From the NCBI GenBank assembly GCA_007859835.1, contig SJPJ01000001.1:1995656-2059655 (forward strand): 64,000 nt of DNA, written 5' to 3'. Positions 1 through 9,982 of the stretch are shown piece by piece. The notes beneath the pieces were generated by a model. The model was not told the DNA's origin. It worked only from the letters and a program-made list of their open reading frames with translations, and did no database searches. Each line of letters begins with the position of its first letter. Position 1 is the stretch's first letter. The translations under genes were made by a program, and so were the position numbers. This stretch comes from Novipirellula herctigrandis. Its GTDB lineage: Bacteria > Planctomycetota > Planctomycetia > Pirellulales > Pirellulaceae.

Positions 1-15
1 CTGCTTCTGCTTCAC

Positions 16-963
16 TCAACGAAAGCGAAGCGAAAGTCCTGTGCCGACAAAGTAATCGTCCGCTTCGTCGTTCAATCCAGTGCCACCGCGAATGTCCCAC
101 TGGACATCGTTACTGACTAGAAACGTAAAGCCACCGTTGAAGTAATGCTCGGGCGATGCCGTATCCGCACCGCTGGGATAGAAACCGTAGTACTCTGTGT
201 AAGCTCCCAAACGATCCGCCAGCGAATAAGCAATTGTCCACGATTGTGCCCATTGGGTGAATCCCATCCCCGTGGCTTCATCCAACGAACGATTGAATTG
301 CGTGCTGCCGCCCGTGGCTAGAAAATCGTTGATGTCCCATCCGTACAACCAATTGAGTCCGGCCAAGACTTCGCCGTTGGTCGTCGCGCTGCCTCCGGTT
401 GGCACGGTCATCTGTGGAATCAACGCCATCTCGGGCAGCAATCCCTCTTGCGGTGTTAACCCAATTTTCAAACCTAAGTACAAGTCATCGGTACCATCGC
501 TCGACAATCCGTTGACGTCACTGTTTCCGTAATTCGCAGCCAATCGAAACTCAAGCCAATTTGCCAAAACGCCATAGCGCAAAAGTGCCTCTGGATACGA
601 ATGGGAAATGGTTTGAGTGGTTCCATCGTCATCGTAGAAATACGTGTAACCCGTTTCGATTTGCAGTATGCCCAACCCCACAACGCTGCTAGCTTCGGTA
701 AAGTCGGGACGGTCCGTAATCAACGGTTCGTTCGGCTGAATGAGTTCATCACGGCAGGAGTTCCCGCTCCAACAAAACAGGGAGCCCACCGTCCCCCGGT
801 CCGAGCAGCCTCGTGTTCTAAGATGTCCCGACTGAGAATCGCCCAACCAAGAATCGCCCAAAGAAGAATCGCACTGCTGATCGCAAGATTGAGCCTGAAC
901 GGAGCTGATATCCAGGACGGCAACACAGCATGTGACAACAAAGAAGGTAGCAATTAAACGCAT
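16..963 (-). CDS. Outer-membrane protein, MetA-type 'phenol degradation' transporter family
   Basis: The mature part has alternating hydrophobic strands and a region near residue 80 reading TDRPDFTEASSVV, typical of the Phenol_MetA_deg-type beta-barrel family found in planctomycete and proteobacterial outer membranes. Members are annotated as transporters, but the substrate is rarely known and cannot be told here. The frame stays open to 1065, but I place the start at the ATG ending at 963 because it begins a clear signal peptide (MRLIATFFVVTCCVAV... VQAQS). The protein ends with an aromatic/basic strand (SLRFR), as expected of a barrel. It lies downstream of the broken GH51 gene on the same strand, 458 bp away, so joint transcription is not evident. 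Confidence 0.7.
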   Translation of the reverse strand: MRLIATFFVVTCCVAVLDISSVQAQSCDQQCDSSLGDSWLGDSQSGHLRTRGCSDRGTVGSLFCWSGNSCRDELIQPNEPLITDRPDFTEASSVVGLGILQIETGYTYFYDDDGTTQTISHSYPEALLRYGVLANWLEFRLAANYGNSDVNGLSSDGTDDLYLGLKIGLTPQEGLLPEMALIPQMTVPTGGSATTNGEVLAGLNWLYGWDINDFLATGGSTQFNRSLDEATGMGFTQWAQSWTIAYSLADRLGAYTEYYGFYPSGADTASPEHYFNGGFTFLVSNDVQWDIRGGTGLNDEADDYFVGTGLSLRFR

Positions 964-1420
964 ATTCACAGCAGAATCGACTCCATTCGATGAAATTTTG
1001 GCCACAATTTCGTTGCAGCCCATGGTGGCACTATCGACGCGTAACCGAGTATTCTTGTGAGCCAATCGACACGTACCTCCGTCGAGTACACTGCAGTGCG
1101 AATGACTCTCCTAATCGTTATCTTCGGAAGCAAAGCGTGTCCATAATCGCACCTGAAAAACGGTTCGTCCTGTTGCACCAAACTTTGGTGATGATGCCCC
1201 AACGGAAGCCGTATGCCACCGAGTGAAACAGATATCGAGCCAAAACAGCAAAACGCAACTCGGCTGTTGAGTATTTCCAGCATCCGGTTAAAGAACGCTA
1301 AAGTAGGCCGTTCCAAACACCGCGTGATTCCGGCGGGCAACGTTATGCTGGCCACGAATCACTGCCGAAACTTAGCAGACTGGTAGCGGAGTGGCTCCCC
1401 GCACCGATCCACATTGCAAC
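964..1420. other. Non-coding stretch
   Basis: Between the outer-membrane protein gene and the GH51 remnant I see no convincing gene, repeat or strong hairpin. A minus-strand open frame (966-1355) lacks a family signature and overlaps the likely leader of the downstream gene. Confidence 0.5.
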
Positions 1421-3907
1421 CTACTTCAATACAATCGTGGTTACCGAATTTGGTTTGAACGTGAAACTGGTCGAGCCTTTCGCCAGACCATGCTCCCAAT
1501 TTCTGCATTGCGGTGACACCGTCGTTGGATTTGTTTCGGTATTCGCCGCATCCAGTTCACCGCTGAGTTCGATAACATCCGCCTCGTCACTCGACAATAT
1601 GAATCCCGCTATTTGTAGAACTGCGGACTTTGGCTTCGCGGACACGTTAACGATGTTTAACACTAACGATGCACCGTCGCCACTTAGTTTCGCATTACAA
1701 TCGAGGTCCTGCTCAGCCTGCTCGTCCTGAGCAACCGAACATTCGACTAGCATTGGACCATAGTTATCCGAGTACATCTGTGTGACGTAGCCCGGCGGTT
1801 GCATCCAAACTTGCGATGGCGACAGAAACACTAACCCTTGATCCCAACCGTTGTCGTTTTGTCCAACAGGCTGAAGGCAATTGGCCGAAGTCGCGATTGG
1901 CACCCTTCCGTCTCGTTCGATCGCATTGATCGCCAAGGCGTTGGCGATGGCGCGACGTTGATCGTGATTGTTCGCATTGAACTCGAATGTTAGCACTTTA
2001 AACTTCGCCCCATCAGCGAGCGATTCGAGTGCATCAATGTAGGTAAAAAAGGCATCAAACGATTGGTTAGGACGTGGGCCACCGGTCCAAACATGCACGT
2101 CGAACCAAACCTCTTGATTCCTCTCTTTGGCAAACTGCAATACCTTTCGCTGGCCTTCTAAGTTCGTAATTCCCGATGCAGAACGTCGGATTCGAGACGG
2201 ATCGGTGATCAGCTCTTCGTACACAAAATCGCCCACGATTAACTGGATGTTCTTGTCGATAGCCCAAATCGCATCGGCAAGCCGCGCGAACGTGTCGGCG
2301 TAGGCTTCGTCCACGCGTTCCTCATTTCCAAGCTGAAGATATTTCAGCTGATATGGCTGCGGATGCCCATCGCGGGAGCGTTTTTTCCCCCACTCGGTAT
2401 CGATAGCCGCAGTTGCGTAACGGACAAAGTCAGCCATGTCCTTTGGCGTTTCGTGCATACCGAATGTCGGAACGTATTCAAACTCGGCGGCTTCACAGAA
2501 GTCCATGAAGTCCAAAATCCCCCAACCGTTGGTTGAGTATTTGTACCAATGTCCTCGATACGACTGGCGTTCCGCACGCGGACCAATCATGTTCTTCCAC
2601 TTTTATTGATCGTTGTTGATCATCGATCCGCCATAACGCAGGATATTGATTCCTTGCCTTTGAAGCATCTCGGCCACATCGCGTCTGACAGGAAGATTCT
2701 CGAATCGTCCCCACGGTCCCGGTTGAAGGGAAACGTAGCCAACCAAGACCGAACCGGGCATCTTTAATTTCAACGTGAATCGCCCGTCGACAACGGTTTC
2801 GTTGGGAGTCAGACAAAACTCAATTCGCTTCCACTCCGACGAGGCAATGTTCAGCTTCTTCTCATCCATCACCTGCGAACCGTCGCTGTTCTCGGCGCCA
2901 ACCCAAAGCTCACACGGCGAATCGGTTTTGGCGTAGACCACACCTTCGTATTCTTTACCTTGCTGAAGATGCAAACCCCAACGATTCAGCCCTTTGTTGT
3001 TGATACAGACAGTTCCCTGACCGTTTACAAAGCGAATTTTTTGGCACTGAGTTCCCACGAACGAATCGCTGCGAACAATTTCGTACTGACCAACCGCGGT
3101 GCCCGTCTCGGAAGCCTGCCACATACTGCTGACCGCGTGATTCATTGGCGAGGTGGTCTTCTCGAATGGCAGTTCAATGAGTTTTGATTCTGACATCACC
3201 TTCAGGTTTCTGAAGCTTGCCCCTCGCTGCCATTGCCGCAACCCAACCAAGCCTTCATGCAACGAGTGATTGTCGTGATCTTCGTACGTCAGGCGATTGA
3301 CTCCGTCGACATCGATGGCGAGAGTGCCGTCGTCCAATTTGACCTGAAGGTTGATCCATTGGCCGACTTTGATTTCGCAAGGAACATCGCGAATGTGTTC
3401 CCAATTATTTCGGTGCCGCCCCAGTCGAAATATCTGAAGAGCGGGATCGAGCGATATCTCGTAGCCGTAGAAGTTATCGGCACCATTCTTCGCTTTGGAA
3501 ACCTGCAGAATCAATCCCGCATTGCCTGGCGTCCGGTCCTCAAACTTGACATCGACACTCACTTCGCCGTTTCGCAAAGTCGGTGAATCCGAAACCAACT
3601 TGTTGCCCTGACCACCTGATATATGTAGCACGCCATTTTCGACCTCCCACTCACCTTCGTAAGCCTTAAAACCTTCAATCGTCGATGCGGTAGCTGGTTC
3701 CTGAAAGCTCTCGCCGAAAATCATCTGGCTATAGAAACCGCCATAGATCTCATGATTTACATCTTCGATGCATGCCCCCGTAAGCAGATGAGAAACCGGA
3801 TGGAGTTGCTTAGTGGCATCTACCTTGATCGCTAATTCTTGCGCCTGATTGCTTTTCGCAATCGCCAACAAAAGAAACCCCACAAGCAAGGTTCTAAAAA
3901 AAAGCAT
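1421..3907 (-). pseudogene. GH51 alpha-L-arabinofuranosidase interrupted by an in-frame TAA
   Basis: The family releases arabinofuranose from arabinan or arabinoxylan. The upstream half (3907-2603, 434 residues) has a signal peptide ending in NQAQ, the GH51 N-terminal region (LTGACIEDVNHEIYGG) and an inserted concanavalin-like domain around residues 60-210. It stops after RYGGSMINNDQ. The downstream half (from ATG 2590) resumes at MIGPR and holds both catalytic glutamates (LQLGNEE acid/base; TFEFNAN nucleophile). The halves are in the same frame and are separated only by TAA at 2605-2603 plus four codons (AAG TGG AAG AAC). GH51 relatives usually have an aromatic residue here, so one TAT/TAC to TAA change explains it. 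Neither half alone should be an active enzyme. Sequencing error or readthrough cannot be excluded. Confidence 0.85.
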
Positions 3908-4207
3908 ATTGATAATTCTTCAAATTTCGTGGGTCGAGTAAGTTCTTCGTGGGCTCTCATTGTGCAATGGTCCCCCTGCGAACACCAGGAGAACACCAGT
4001 AAATAGCATGAGAGATATTGTCAGCCCAATCCTTGTCGAACATCCACTGAATCGGTTATCGTAGCGCCGGCGGACGCCAATTTACGAGTTGAATTGTGTT
4101 CACAACCATCCTTGCGATGCTGGACGTTTAGCAAAAACGTGCCTGAAGAATGCTATTGCAGGAGATCAATTGCAAGACGGCCGAACGTGAAAAATGCATA
4201 GAAACCA
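3908..4207. promoter_or_regulatory. Divergent promoter region between GH51 and the XylR-type regulator
   Basis: A 300-bp gap separates the two divergent starts, a common arrangement when the regulator controls the neighbouring hydrolase. I could not fix -35/-10 boxes or an operator. The regulatory role is inferred from layout only. Confidence 0.4.
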
Positions 4208-5371
4208 ATGCCAATCTCTTCCAAACGACGAGTCGCGTTGCTGATCGAAACGTCCACGACTTATGGTCGCGAGATCCTTCAAGGGATCGCCCAGTACCAA
4301 AAAAGTCATGCGAGATGGTCGGTGTATTTGGATGAACGGGAGCTTTGGGCAACTCCGCCATCATGGCTATTACAGCGTCATTGGGACGGGATCCTGTGCC
4401 GGACAACGACGAAAGGACTCGCAGAGTCGATCATTTCGAAAGGCATACCTGCGGTCGATCTGAATGACCTCTACACGGGTCTCGGATTACCGCGCATTCG
4501 ATCCAAAATGCAAGCGATCGGGCAACTCGGCGCAAGACATTTGCACGAACGGGGTTTTCGCCATCTCGCGTTCTGTGGTTTTAAGAACGAAACATGGTCG
4601 ACCGAACGTCGTGATGGTTTTTTCGCCGAAGCAGCAACACTCGGTACACACTGCGATCTGTACGAATCGGTATGGCGAGGAAAAGGCGTCCCTCGGTGGG
4701 ACACCGATCAGGACAAAATCGCATCCTGGATTGAAAGCCTGCCGAAACCGGTGGGGATCATGGCTTGTAACGACGTCCGTGGCCAACATGTTTTGAACGC
4801 GTGCCAAGACTCGGGCGACTTCGTGCCTGAGCAAGTCGCGGTGGTTGGCGTGGATAACAACGAATTGCTATGCAATTTTTGCAACCCTCCGCTATCCAGT
4901 ATCCAACCAAACCCACTACGAATTGGCTTCGAGGCCGCAATGCTTCTCGATCAGCTAATGGCAGGAGAGCAGCCGGACCCAATGGATCACGAGATTGATC
5001 CGATTGGAGTTGTCGTACGCCAATCATCCGATGCTTTAGGGATTGCCGATGCGGATGTCGTTGCGGCAATCGCCTTCATTCGAGAGAACGCATTCTCGGG
5101 AGTGACCGTTGACCAAATTGCCGATCAAGTCGCCGTGTCACGGAGTCACCTAGAACGTTCCTTTCGCAAGTATCTCGGCCATTCACCCCAACACGAAATC
5201 CGCTGGACACAGGTCAAGCGAATTAGGCAACTCTTGCTTGAAACGGATCTGACTCTTGCATCCATTGCAAAACTTGTCGGCTTCGTACACGTGGAATACA
5301 TGACGGTCGTATTCAAACGACTAACCGGGCAATCACCAACGGCGTTTCGGAAAGAAGTGAAAGACTTCTAG
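4208..5371 (+). CDS. XylR-type transcriptional regulator (LacI-like sensor + AraC HTH)
   Basis: The 387-residue protein starts with RRVALLIETSTTYGREIL, the standard opening of the XylR/periplasmic-binding-like sensor domain (about residues 7-265). It ends with an AraC/XylS two-helix-turn-helix domain (about 285-385; VSRSHLERSFRKYLG and GFVHVEYMTVVFKRLTGQSPTAFR). Such proteins bind a sugar in the N-terminal domain and activate pentose or oligosaccharide genes. It is transcribed away from the GH51 gene and converges on the GH127-GH43 gene, so control of arabinose-polymer use is a reasonable inference. The ATG at 4208 fits the family start closely. Confidence 0.85.
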   Translation: MPISSKRRVALLIETSTTYGREILQGIAQYQKSHARWSVYLDERELWATPPSWLLQRHWDGILCRTTTKGLAESIISKGIPAVDLNDLYTGLGLPRIRSKMQAIGQLGARHLHERGFRHLAFCGFKNETWSTERRDGFFAEAATLGTHCDLYESVWRGKGVPRWDTDQDKIASWIESLPKPVGIMACNDVRGQHVLNACQDSGDFVPEQVAVVGVDNNELLCNFCNPPLSSIQPNPLRIGFEAAMLLDQLMAGEQPDPMDHEIDPIGVVVRQSSDALGIADADVVAAIAFIRENAFSGVTVDQIADQVAVSRSHLERSFRKYLGHSPQHEIRWTQVKRIRQLLLETDLTLASIAKLVGFVHVEYMTVVFKRLTGQSPTAFRKEVKDF

Positions 5372-5448
5372 CAGCAATCGGATCAACCCACGCGATTCGG
5401 ATCAATCAAGCCGGTTCGGTAAAATCCGAGCGTTGGCGACTAGCATTC

Positions 5449-5472
5449 GCATCGGATCACGCATCGGATCAC
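5449..5472. repeat. 12-bp direct repeat, two copies
   Basis: GCATCGGATCAC occurs twice head to tail between the converging regulator and GH127-GH43 genes; the second copy overlaps the last codons of the latter. Related CGGATCA strings occur just upstream (5380-5405). Confidence 0.7.
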
Positions 5473-8400
5473 GGAGCGGATACTTTGAACTCACTGAAGG
5501 TCACCGACGAATCAACGACCCGCAGCCCGAGGGTGCCTGCGGTGTAGGTCGCGTCGTGGTGAGTAAAAAGCGTCTTGCCGTCGACCGCGATTTCGAATAG
5601 GTCGTCGACGACGGTGATACTGAGTTTCTTCTTTGACGTGTCCATCGCGAGCGGGACGCGTTTAAGTTCCTCCCATTGACGACCGTCCGTCTTTCCAAGC
5701 AAAACCACATTGTCACATGGCTTGATCCCTACGAAGTAGCCGCGCTGCGCGTCATAGCCAACGGACGGGGCAGTGACGCGAAAAAGAATCCCCGCGTCGG
5801 TGGCGTTTGGGTCATCGCCAAAGTCAACCGAAATGGTGGCGGAAAAATCATTCGGCACCTTAGCCCCAAGCACGATCTTTTCGCCACTGCGATAGTCGTT
5901 AATCGGATCCGATGGTGGCTCGCCTAGCCGCAGCCCATTTGCGGTGAACTGATAGAATTGATGGTGACCATAGTAACTGTGGTCGCTTTTCAAATCGCTT
6001 CGATAAGGCAAATTCAATTCGGTTGCTTTATCGCCGGATGGAACGGGGTCACCAGAGGGAATAGGCATGGGGCGACCAGCAGGGACGGGTTTTCCAAACT
6101 GCGGCAGGCCTGATTCGTCAAAGTGAAATGGCTGTGCGAAAATGGCTCTTCGCCAACCTGGGTCTCGGTCCCGCTTGGCGTGAAAGATGTGCCAATACTC
6201 CTTCTCGTCGGGTGACCGCACGAAACAGGAATGACCGACGCCGTACGTTTCATCCGTGCTTTGAAAAACAGGCTTGTCATATTTTTTCCACGCGGCCGGA
6301 TCAAGCGGGTTGTTGCCGACAAGTTCTAGCATCCCGAGCTTGTAAGTTGGCAGCCATGAGGCGGCGCACGAATAGGTGACGAAAGTGCGGTCGCCTGATT
6401 GCAAGACTTGTGGGCCTTCGTGAAGACCTCGGCCTTGACCATCGCCATCGGTCAACTCCCATGGAAAATCATCGTTGGAACAAATACGAACTCGAAGCCC
6501 AGCTAGCTTTGTAGGCGATTCCATTTCGGCAATGTAAAGGTATTGCCGATCGCTCGTTGCCGTATCCCACCCAGACCAAATTGCATAACGTTTGCCTTGG
6601 TGTTCTAGCGCGGTCATGTCGATCGCCCAACGGTTTTCGTCCTTGGTATCCCCCGTGATGAATGCCCCGTGCAGCTCATATTCACCCAATGGATCTGCTG
6701 TCTTTGATTGCAGTGCGTACGCCAGGTGATTTTTGTTGTCTCCATCGGACCCGGCGAAATAGATCAACCATTTTCCATCGAGAAAGTGCAGTTCGGGTGC
6801 CCAAATTTCGCGTGAATATGGCCCCCGTCTCGGCGCCTTCCACACGATGTGTTTCTGGCCAAGCGATGTCAGCGAATCACTTGTATGAATCGCGAGCGCA
6901 CGGTTCCCATCGCTCATGCACCATAGGTAGCGTCCCGAATTTGGATCGCGAGTCACCCAAGGATCCGCCCCTTCGCCAATCGGATTAACAAAATGAGTTG
7001 CCTCAAGCGAACCGTGTTGCAGCTTCTCAGCAACCGCGTCGTCTTGCGATGCTGCCACTTCCGCCATGGTAACGTCAACCGAGAGAATCCCAACCGATGT
7101 CTTGTCGTGCTGTGGTCGCATATGGATTCGCAGTTTGCCAGTGGTCAGCGGATTGGCGGGTTGGACTGTGTTGTAAGTATCTGGCAATGCGCTGTAGGAA
7201 TCAGTGTTGTAAATTTCGACTTTATTCCACTGGTCACCGTCGAGTGCTTCGATGTGCCATTCTGCGGGAACTTGGACTCCGCCGTGATCGTCGTACCAGT
7301 AGACCCCCACACTCGCGACCGGCTGAGCCTTACCAAGATCGATTTCCACCCACTGTGGTTGACCAACCTGCGGCCAACCGGTCCAACGAGGAATGTTGGT
7401 GTCGGACGAAGACTTTGGCGTATGCTGGGCTCGAACAGCATCAACCGTGTCAAGTTCATAGGTGTGCGATGCAGCGGCACCAGCGAACTTCAACTCGCCC
7501 AGCCCGCCATTGCCGGGTATCGCCAAATCACTTTGGGTTGGCATCCAAGTGATCATCGAACTTCGATCCCGATTAGACCAAGCAAAATAGGGAACCAGCT
7601 TCACATCATCCGCCTGTGCAACCTTGTCACCAGTTAGTTCGTGAGCAGGCAACACGATTTTGGGCAAACCGCTCAGTGGCGTATCCGTAAAGGTCTCGAC
7701 ACGAGCGTTTGCAGCGGCGTTTTTCGGATCCACAAAGAAACGCTGAACGGATCCTTCGTTATCAATGCCTTCGGCACAGAAGACGATGGGCCCCCGCGAG
7801 AAGGCAACGCGACTGCGGTTGGCGACGACTTTCTCCGTACAAACATTGGTGCGAACGGGCATCGGCAACTGTAGAACAACCTTGTCCCCCGGATTCCACG
7901 TTCGATCAATCTTGGCAAAGCCCTTGTCGATGCTTGCTTCGATGGGAGTTCCGTTAACCAAGATCGACCATTTCGGCGCATCCGCTTGGAAATGATACAA
8001 GTCACCTGGAACCAACTGCTGGCCTGCCCAAGTCGGAACACGCAAATTCAAGACAAATTCACATGCAGCTTCTGGATCGACATGGAATGTCACTTCACCG
8101 TCGTATGGATATTTCGTCTCCTGGCGAAGATCCACTGCCGTATTACCGATGTCCAGTCGCGTGTTGTTGGCTGCGTACAACAGAGCATAAATTTGATCGC
8201 CGGTTGTGGCGTACAAGTAGCCAGGGACTTGGGGGATCAACCTTGCGATATTGGATGGACAGCATGCCGTTCCAAACCAACCCGATCGCGGGCGATGACC
8301 ACTGCGTGCTTCGAGTGGGTTTGGATAGAAGAAGCTGGTGCCATCAAGCCCGACACCTGACAGGCAATTGTTCAATAGCGCGATTTCAGCGACGTCAACG

Positions 8401-9509
8401 TAGCGTGCGTCTTTGAACTTCAGGAACATTCGCATGTTGAAGAAGACGTTTCCAACCGCAGCACAGGTTTCCAAATAGGTATGTTCGTTGGGCAATTCAT
8501 AGGCCGGCCCGAAGCCTTCGATGCCATGGACCGCACCAAGCCCACCGGTGATGTGCATTTTGGTGTCAACGATATCGTGCCAAATCGAGTCCAGAGCATC
8601 GGAATACTCGGCCGTTCCAAGCAAACTGTCAACTTCGGCCATAGCAGCATATTGGTAAGTGGCTCGTACTGCGTGGCCAACTGCTTTACGTTGCCGCGCG
8701 ACCGGAAGATGCTGCTGAGCGTAGGTGGGCGAGCTAACGTTATCGAGATTGGGCTTGAAGGTAACGCCGCGGATGTCAAGGAACTTCTTTGCCATCTCCA
8801 AATACAGTCGCTTGCCTGTATGGCTGTAGAGTTTGACCAAGCCAATTTCGATTTCCTGATGCCCCGGTGCCTGAAGTACCGGCTTACCATCGTTGTAGTT
8901 CGGGTCGCCGCCCTCAAAAATCACCTTGTTTACGTGCGCCGCGTTTTTCTCGGCAACCTCTAGCAACTTCGTCTTGCCGGTCGCCTGAGCGTAGGCAACC
9001 GCCGCCTCATACAAGTGCCCGACATTGTACAGTTCGTGACTGTGCAACAGGTAACTGTAAGGTCGCGGTCCCATCTCGTTCTCAAAGATCGAACCGGTAA
9101 TGTGTGACACGTACAAATAGCCATCCGGTTTTTGCGCTCGGGCAATCACTTCGATCGACTCATCCATCAGTCGCTCGATTTCCGGATGAGGGGCCGCCTT
9201 GAGCATTAGTGCACCGCCTTCAAGAACTTTGTAAAGGTCCGATGTATTGAAACGATGCGGCTCTGGTTTTGGCGTCGTGCCACCCGACTCGAGCCATTCG
9301 GCGCACAAACGGAGTCGTTCTCTCGCGACCTCCGTATTCTTAAACGCATGCGGCAATGTATTTTTGACGAGTTGCTCAATGCGAGGTTTCCAAGTCGCGT
9401 CCTGCATCTGCACTCCGTAAAAAGGCACAAGCTTGACCGTTTCAGCCTGTACAACCATCGTGGATATCGCCAGACCGAGAGTCACGGCAAACGTGATTAG
9501 ACACTTCAT
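5469..9509 (-). CDS. GH127-GH43 fusion, secreted
   Basis: This 1,346-residue protein has a signal peptide (MKCLITFAVTLGLAIS...VQA). Residues about 25-640 form a GH127/DUF1680 beta-L-arabinofuranosidase. By spacing against Bifidobacterium HypBA1, E331 is the acid/base, E347 and C349 belong to the zinc site, and C416-C417 are the paired cysteines with the nucleophile. Residues about 680-810 look like a discoidin-type galactose-binding module. Residues about 835-1160 are a GH43-like five-bladed propeller (GADPW, WAIDMTAL and HEGPQVL carry the expected Asp, Asp and Glu). Residues about 1180-1346 form a concanavalin-like domain. The context (GH51, XylR-type regulator) points to arabinose-containing glycans; GH127 relatives act on other sugars too, so the linkage is uncertain. 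Confidence 0.85.
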   Translation of the reverse strand: MKCLITFAVTLGLAISTMVVQAETVKLVPFYGVQMQDATWKPRIEQLVKNTLPHAFKNTEVARERLRLCAEWLESGGTTPKPEPHRFNTSDLYKVLEGGALMLKAAPHPEIERLMDESIEVIARAQKPDGYLYVSHITGSIFENEMGPRPYSYLLHSHELYNVGHLYEAAVAYAQATGKTKLLEVAEKNAAHVNKVIFEGGDPNYNDGKPVLQAPGHQEIEIGLVKLYSHTGKRLYLEMAKKFLDIRGVTFKPNLDNVSSPTYAQQHLPVARQRKAVGHAVRATYQYAAMAEVDSLLGTAEYSDALDSIWHDIVDTKMHITGGLGAVHGIEGFGPAYELPNEHTYLETCAAVGNVFFNMRMFLKFKDARYVDVAEIALLNNCLSGVGLDGTSFFYPNPLEARSGHRPRSGWFGTACCPSNIARLIPQVPGYLYATTGDQIYALLYAANNTRLDIGNTAVDLRQETKYPYDGEVTFHVDPEAACEFVLNLRVPTWAGQQLVPGDLYHFQADAPKWSILVNGTPIEASIDKGFAKIDRTWNPGDKVVLQLPMPVRTNVCTEKVVANRSRVAFSRGPIVFCAEGIDNEGSVQRFFVDPKNAAANARVETFTDTPLSGLPKIVLPAHELTGDKVAQADDVKLVPYFAWSNRDRSSMITWMPTQSDLAIPGNGGLGELKFAGAAASHTYELDTVDAVRAQHTPKSSSDTNIPRWTGWPQVGQPQWVEIDLGKAQPVASVGVYWYDDHGGVQVPAEWHIEALDGDQWNKVEIYNTDSYSALPDTYNTVQPANPLTTGKLRIHMRPQHDKTSVGILSVDVTMAEVAASQDDAVAEKLQHGSLEATHFVNPIGEGADPWVTRDPNSGRYLWCMSDGNRALAIHTSDSLTSLGQKHIVWKAPRRGPYSREIWAPELHFLDGKWLIYFAGSDGDNKNHLAYALQSKTADPLGEYELHGAFITGDTKDENRWAIDMTALEHQGKRYAIWSGWDTATSDRQYLYIAEMESPTKLAGLRVRICSNDDFPWELTDGDGQGRGLHEGPQVLQSGDRTFVTYSCAASWLPTYKLGMLELVGNNPLDPAAWKKYDKPVFQSTDETYGVGHSCFVRSPDEKEYWHIFHAKRDRDPGWRRAIFAQPFHFDESGLPQFGKPVPAGRPMPIPSGDPVPSGDKATELNLPYRSDLKSDHSYYGHHQFYQFTANGLRLGEPPSDPINDYRSGEKIVLGAKVPNDFSATISVDFGDDPNATDAGILFRVTAPSVGYDAQRGYFVGIKPCDNVVLLGKTDGRQWEELKRVPLAMDTSKKKLSITVVDDLFEIAVDGKTLFTHHDATYTAGTLGLRVVDSSVTFSEFKVSAP

Positions 9510-9982
9510 TTAGGAAACCCTTTTTTGTTTCACTTTGTTGTTGCTGGCACGATGGCGCCCCGTCAATGATCCGAGCACTAACCGTCAATAGATTTGTGGC
9601 ATTGAACTGCGATATCATTGCAGTCTTTTGTCAGAGACGAAGCAGAAATCCTATGCAAATCATACTCGGTGGAGGCCCCTGTGAGTTGCTAACCGATCGC
9701 ACAGGACAATCGAATCGATGGAGCATCGCTACGAACAAACGCCCGCTGGGTGTAGTCATTGCAGTTGATGGGAAAACGCTCCAACGCAGCAACCAAACGC
9801 AAAACCAACAAACGCCAACGCTAATTATTGTTCGAAAGTGCTGGAAGCATAGGCACTCAACCAATACTCATTCTTGGTAACATACGAATGGCCCCCACAT
9901 GACCCAATAGACAACCGATGGCTTTTCGCTTGTTGAAACGTTGTCGATTCTGTATCCACCACCCCATTTAGGCAAATCAAAA
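9510..9982. other. Gap with no supported gene
   Basis: About 470 bp between divergent genes. An open frame from 9566 to 9880 contains VVIAVDGKTLQRS, which recalls the IDGKTLR motif of ISAs1-type transposases, but nothing else in it supports a transposase. The rest should hold both promoters. Confidence 0.4.

Noticed and set aside
966..1355. Minus-strand 129-codon frame
   Set aside because: No motif, atypical composition, and it overlaps the likely leader of the outer-membrane protein gene.
2603..2605. Recoding of the GH51 TAA as an unusual amino acid
   Set aside because: TAA is not a known selenocysteine or pyrrolysine codon in bacteria, and no recoding structure was apparent.
9566..9880. 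Open frame with VVIAVDGKTLQRS, recalling ISAs1 transposases
   Set aside because: Only one short motif-like string; no DDE residues, no flanking inverted repeats, and the rest of the frame is unlike a transposase.
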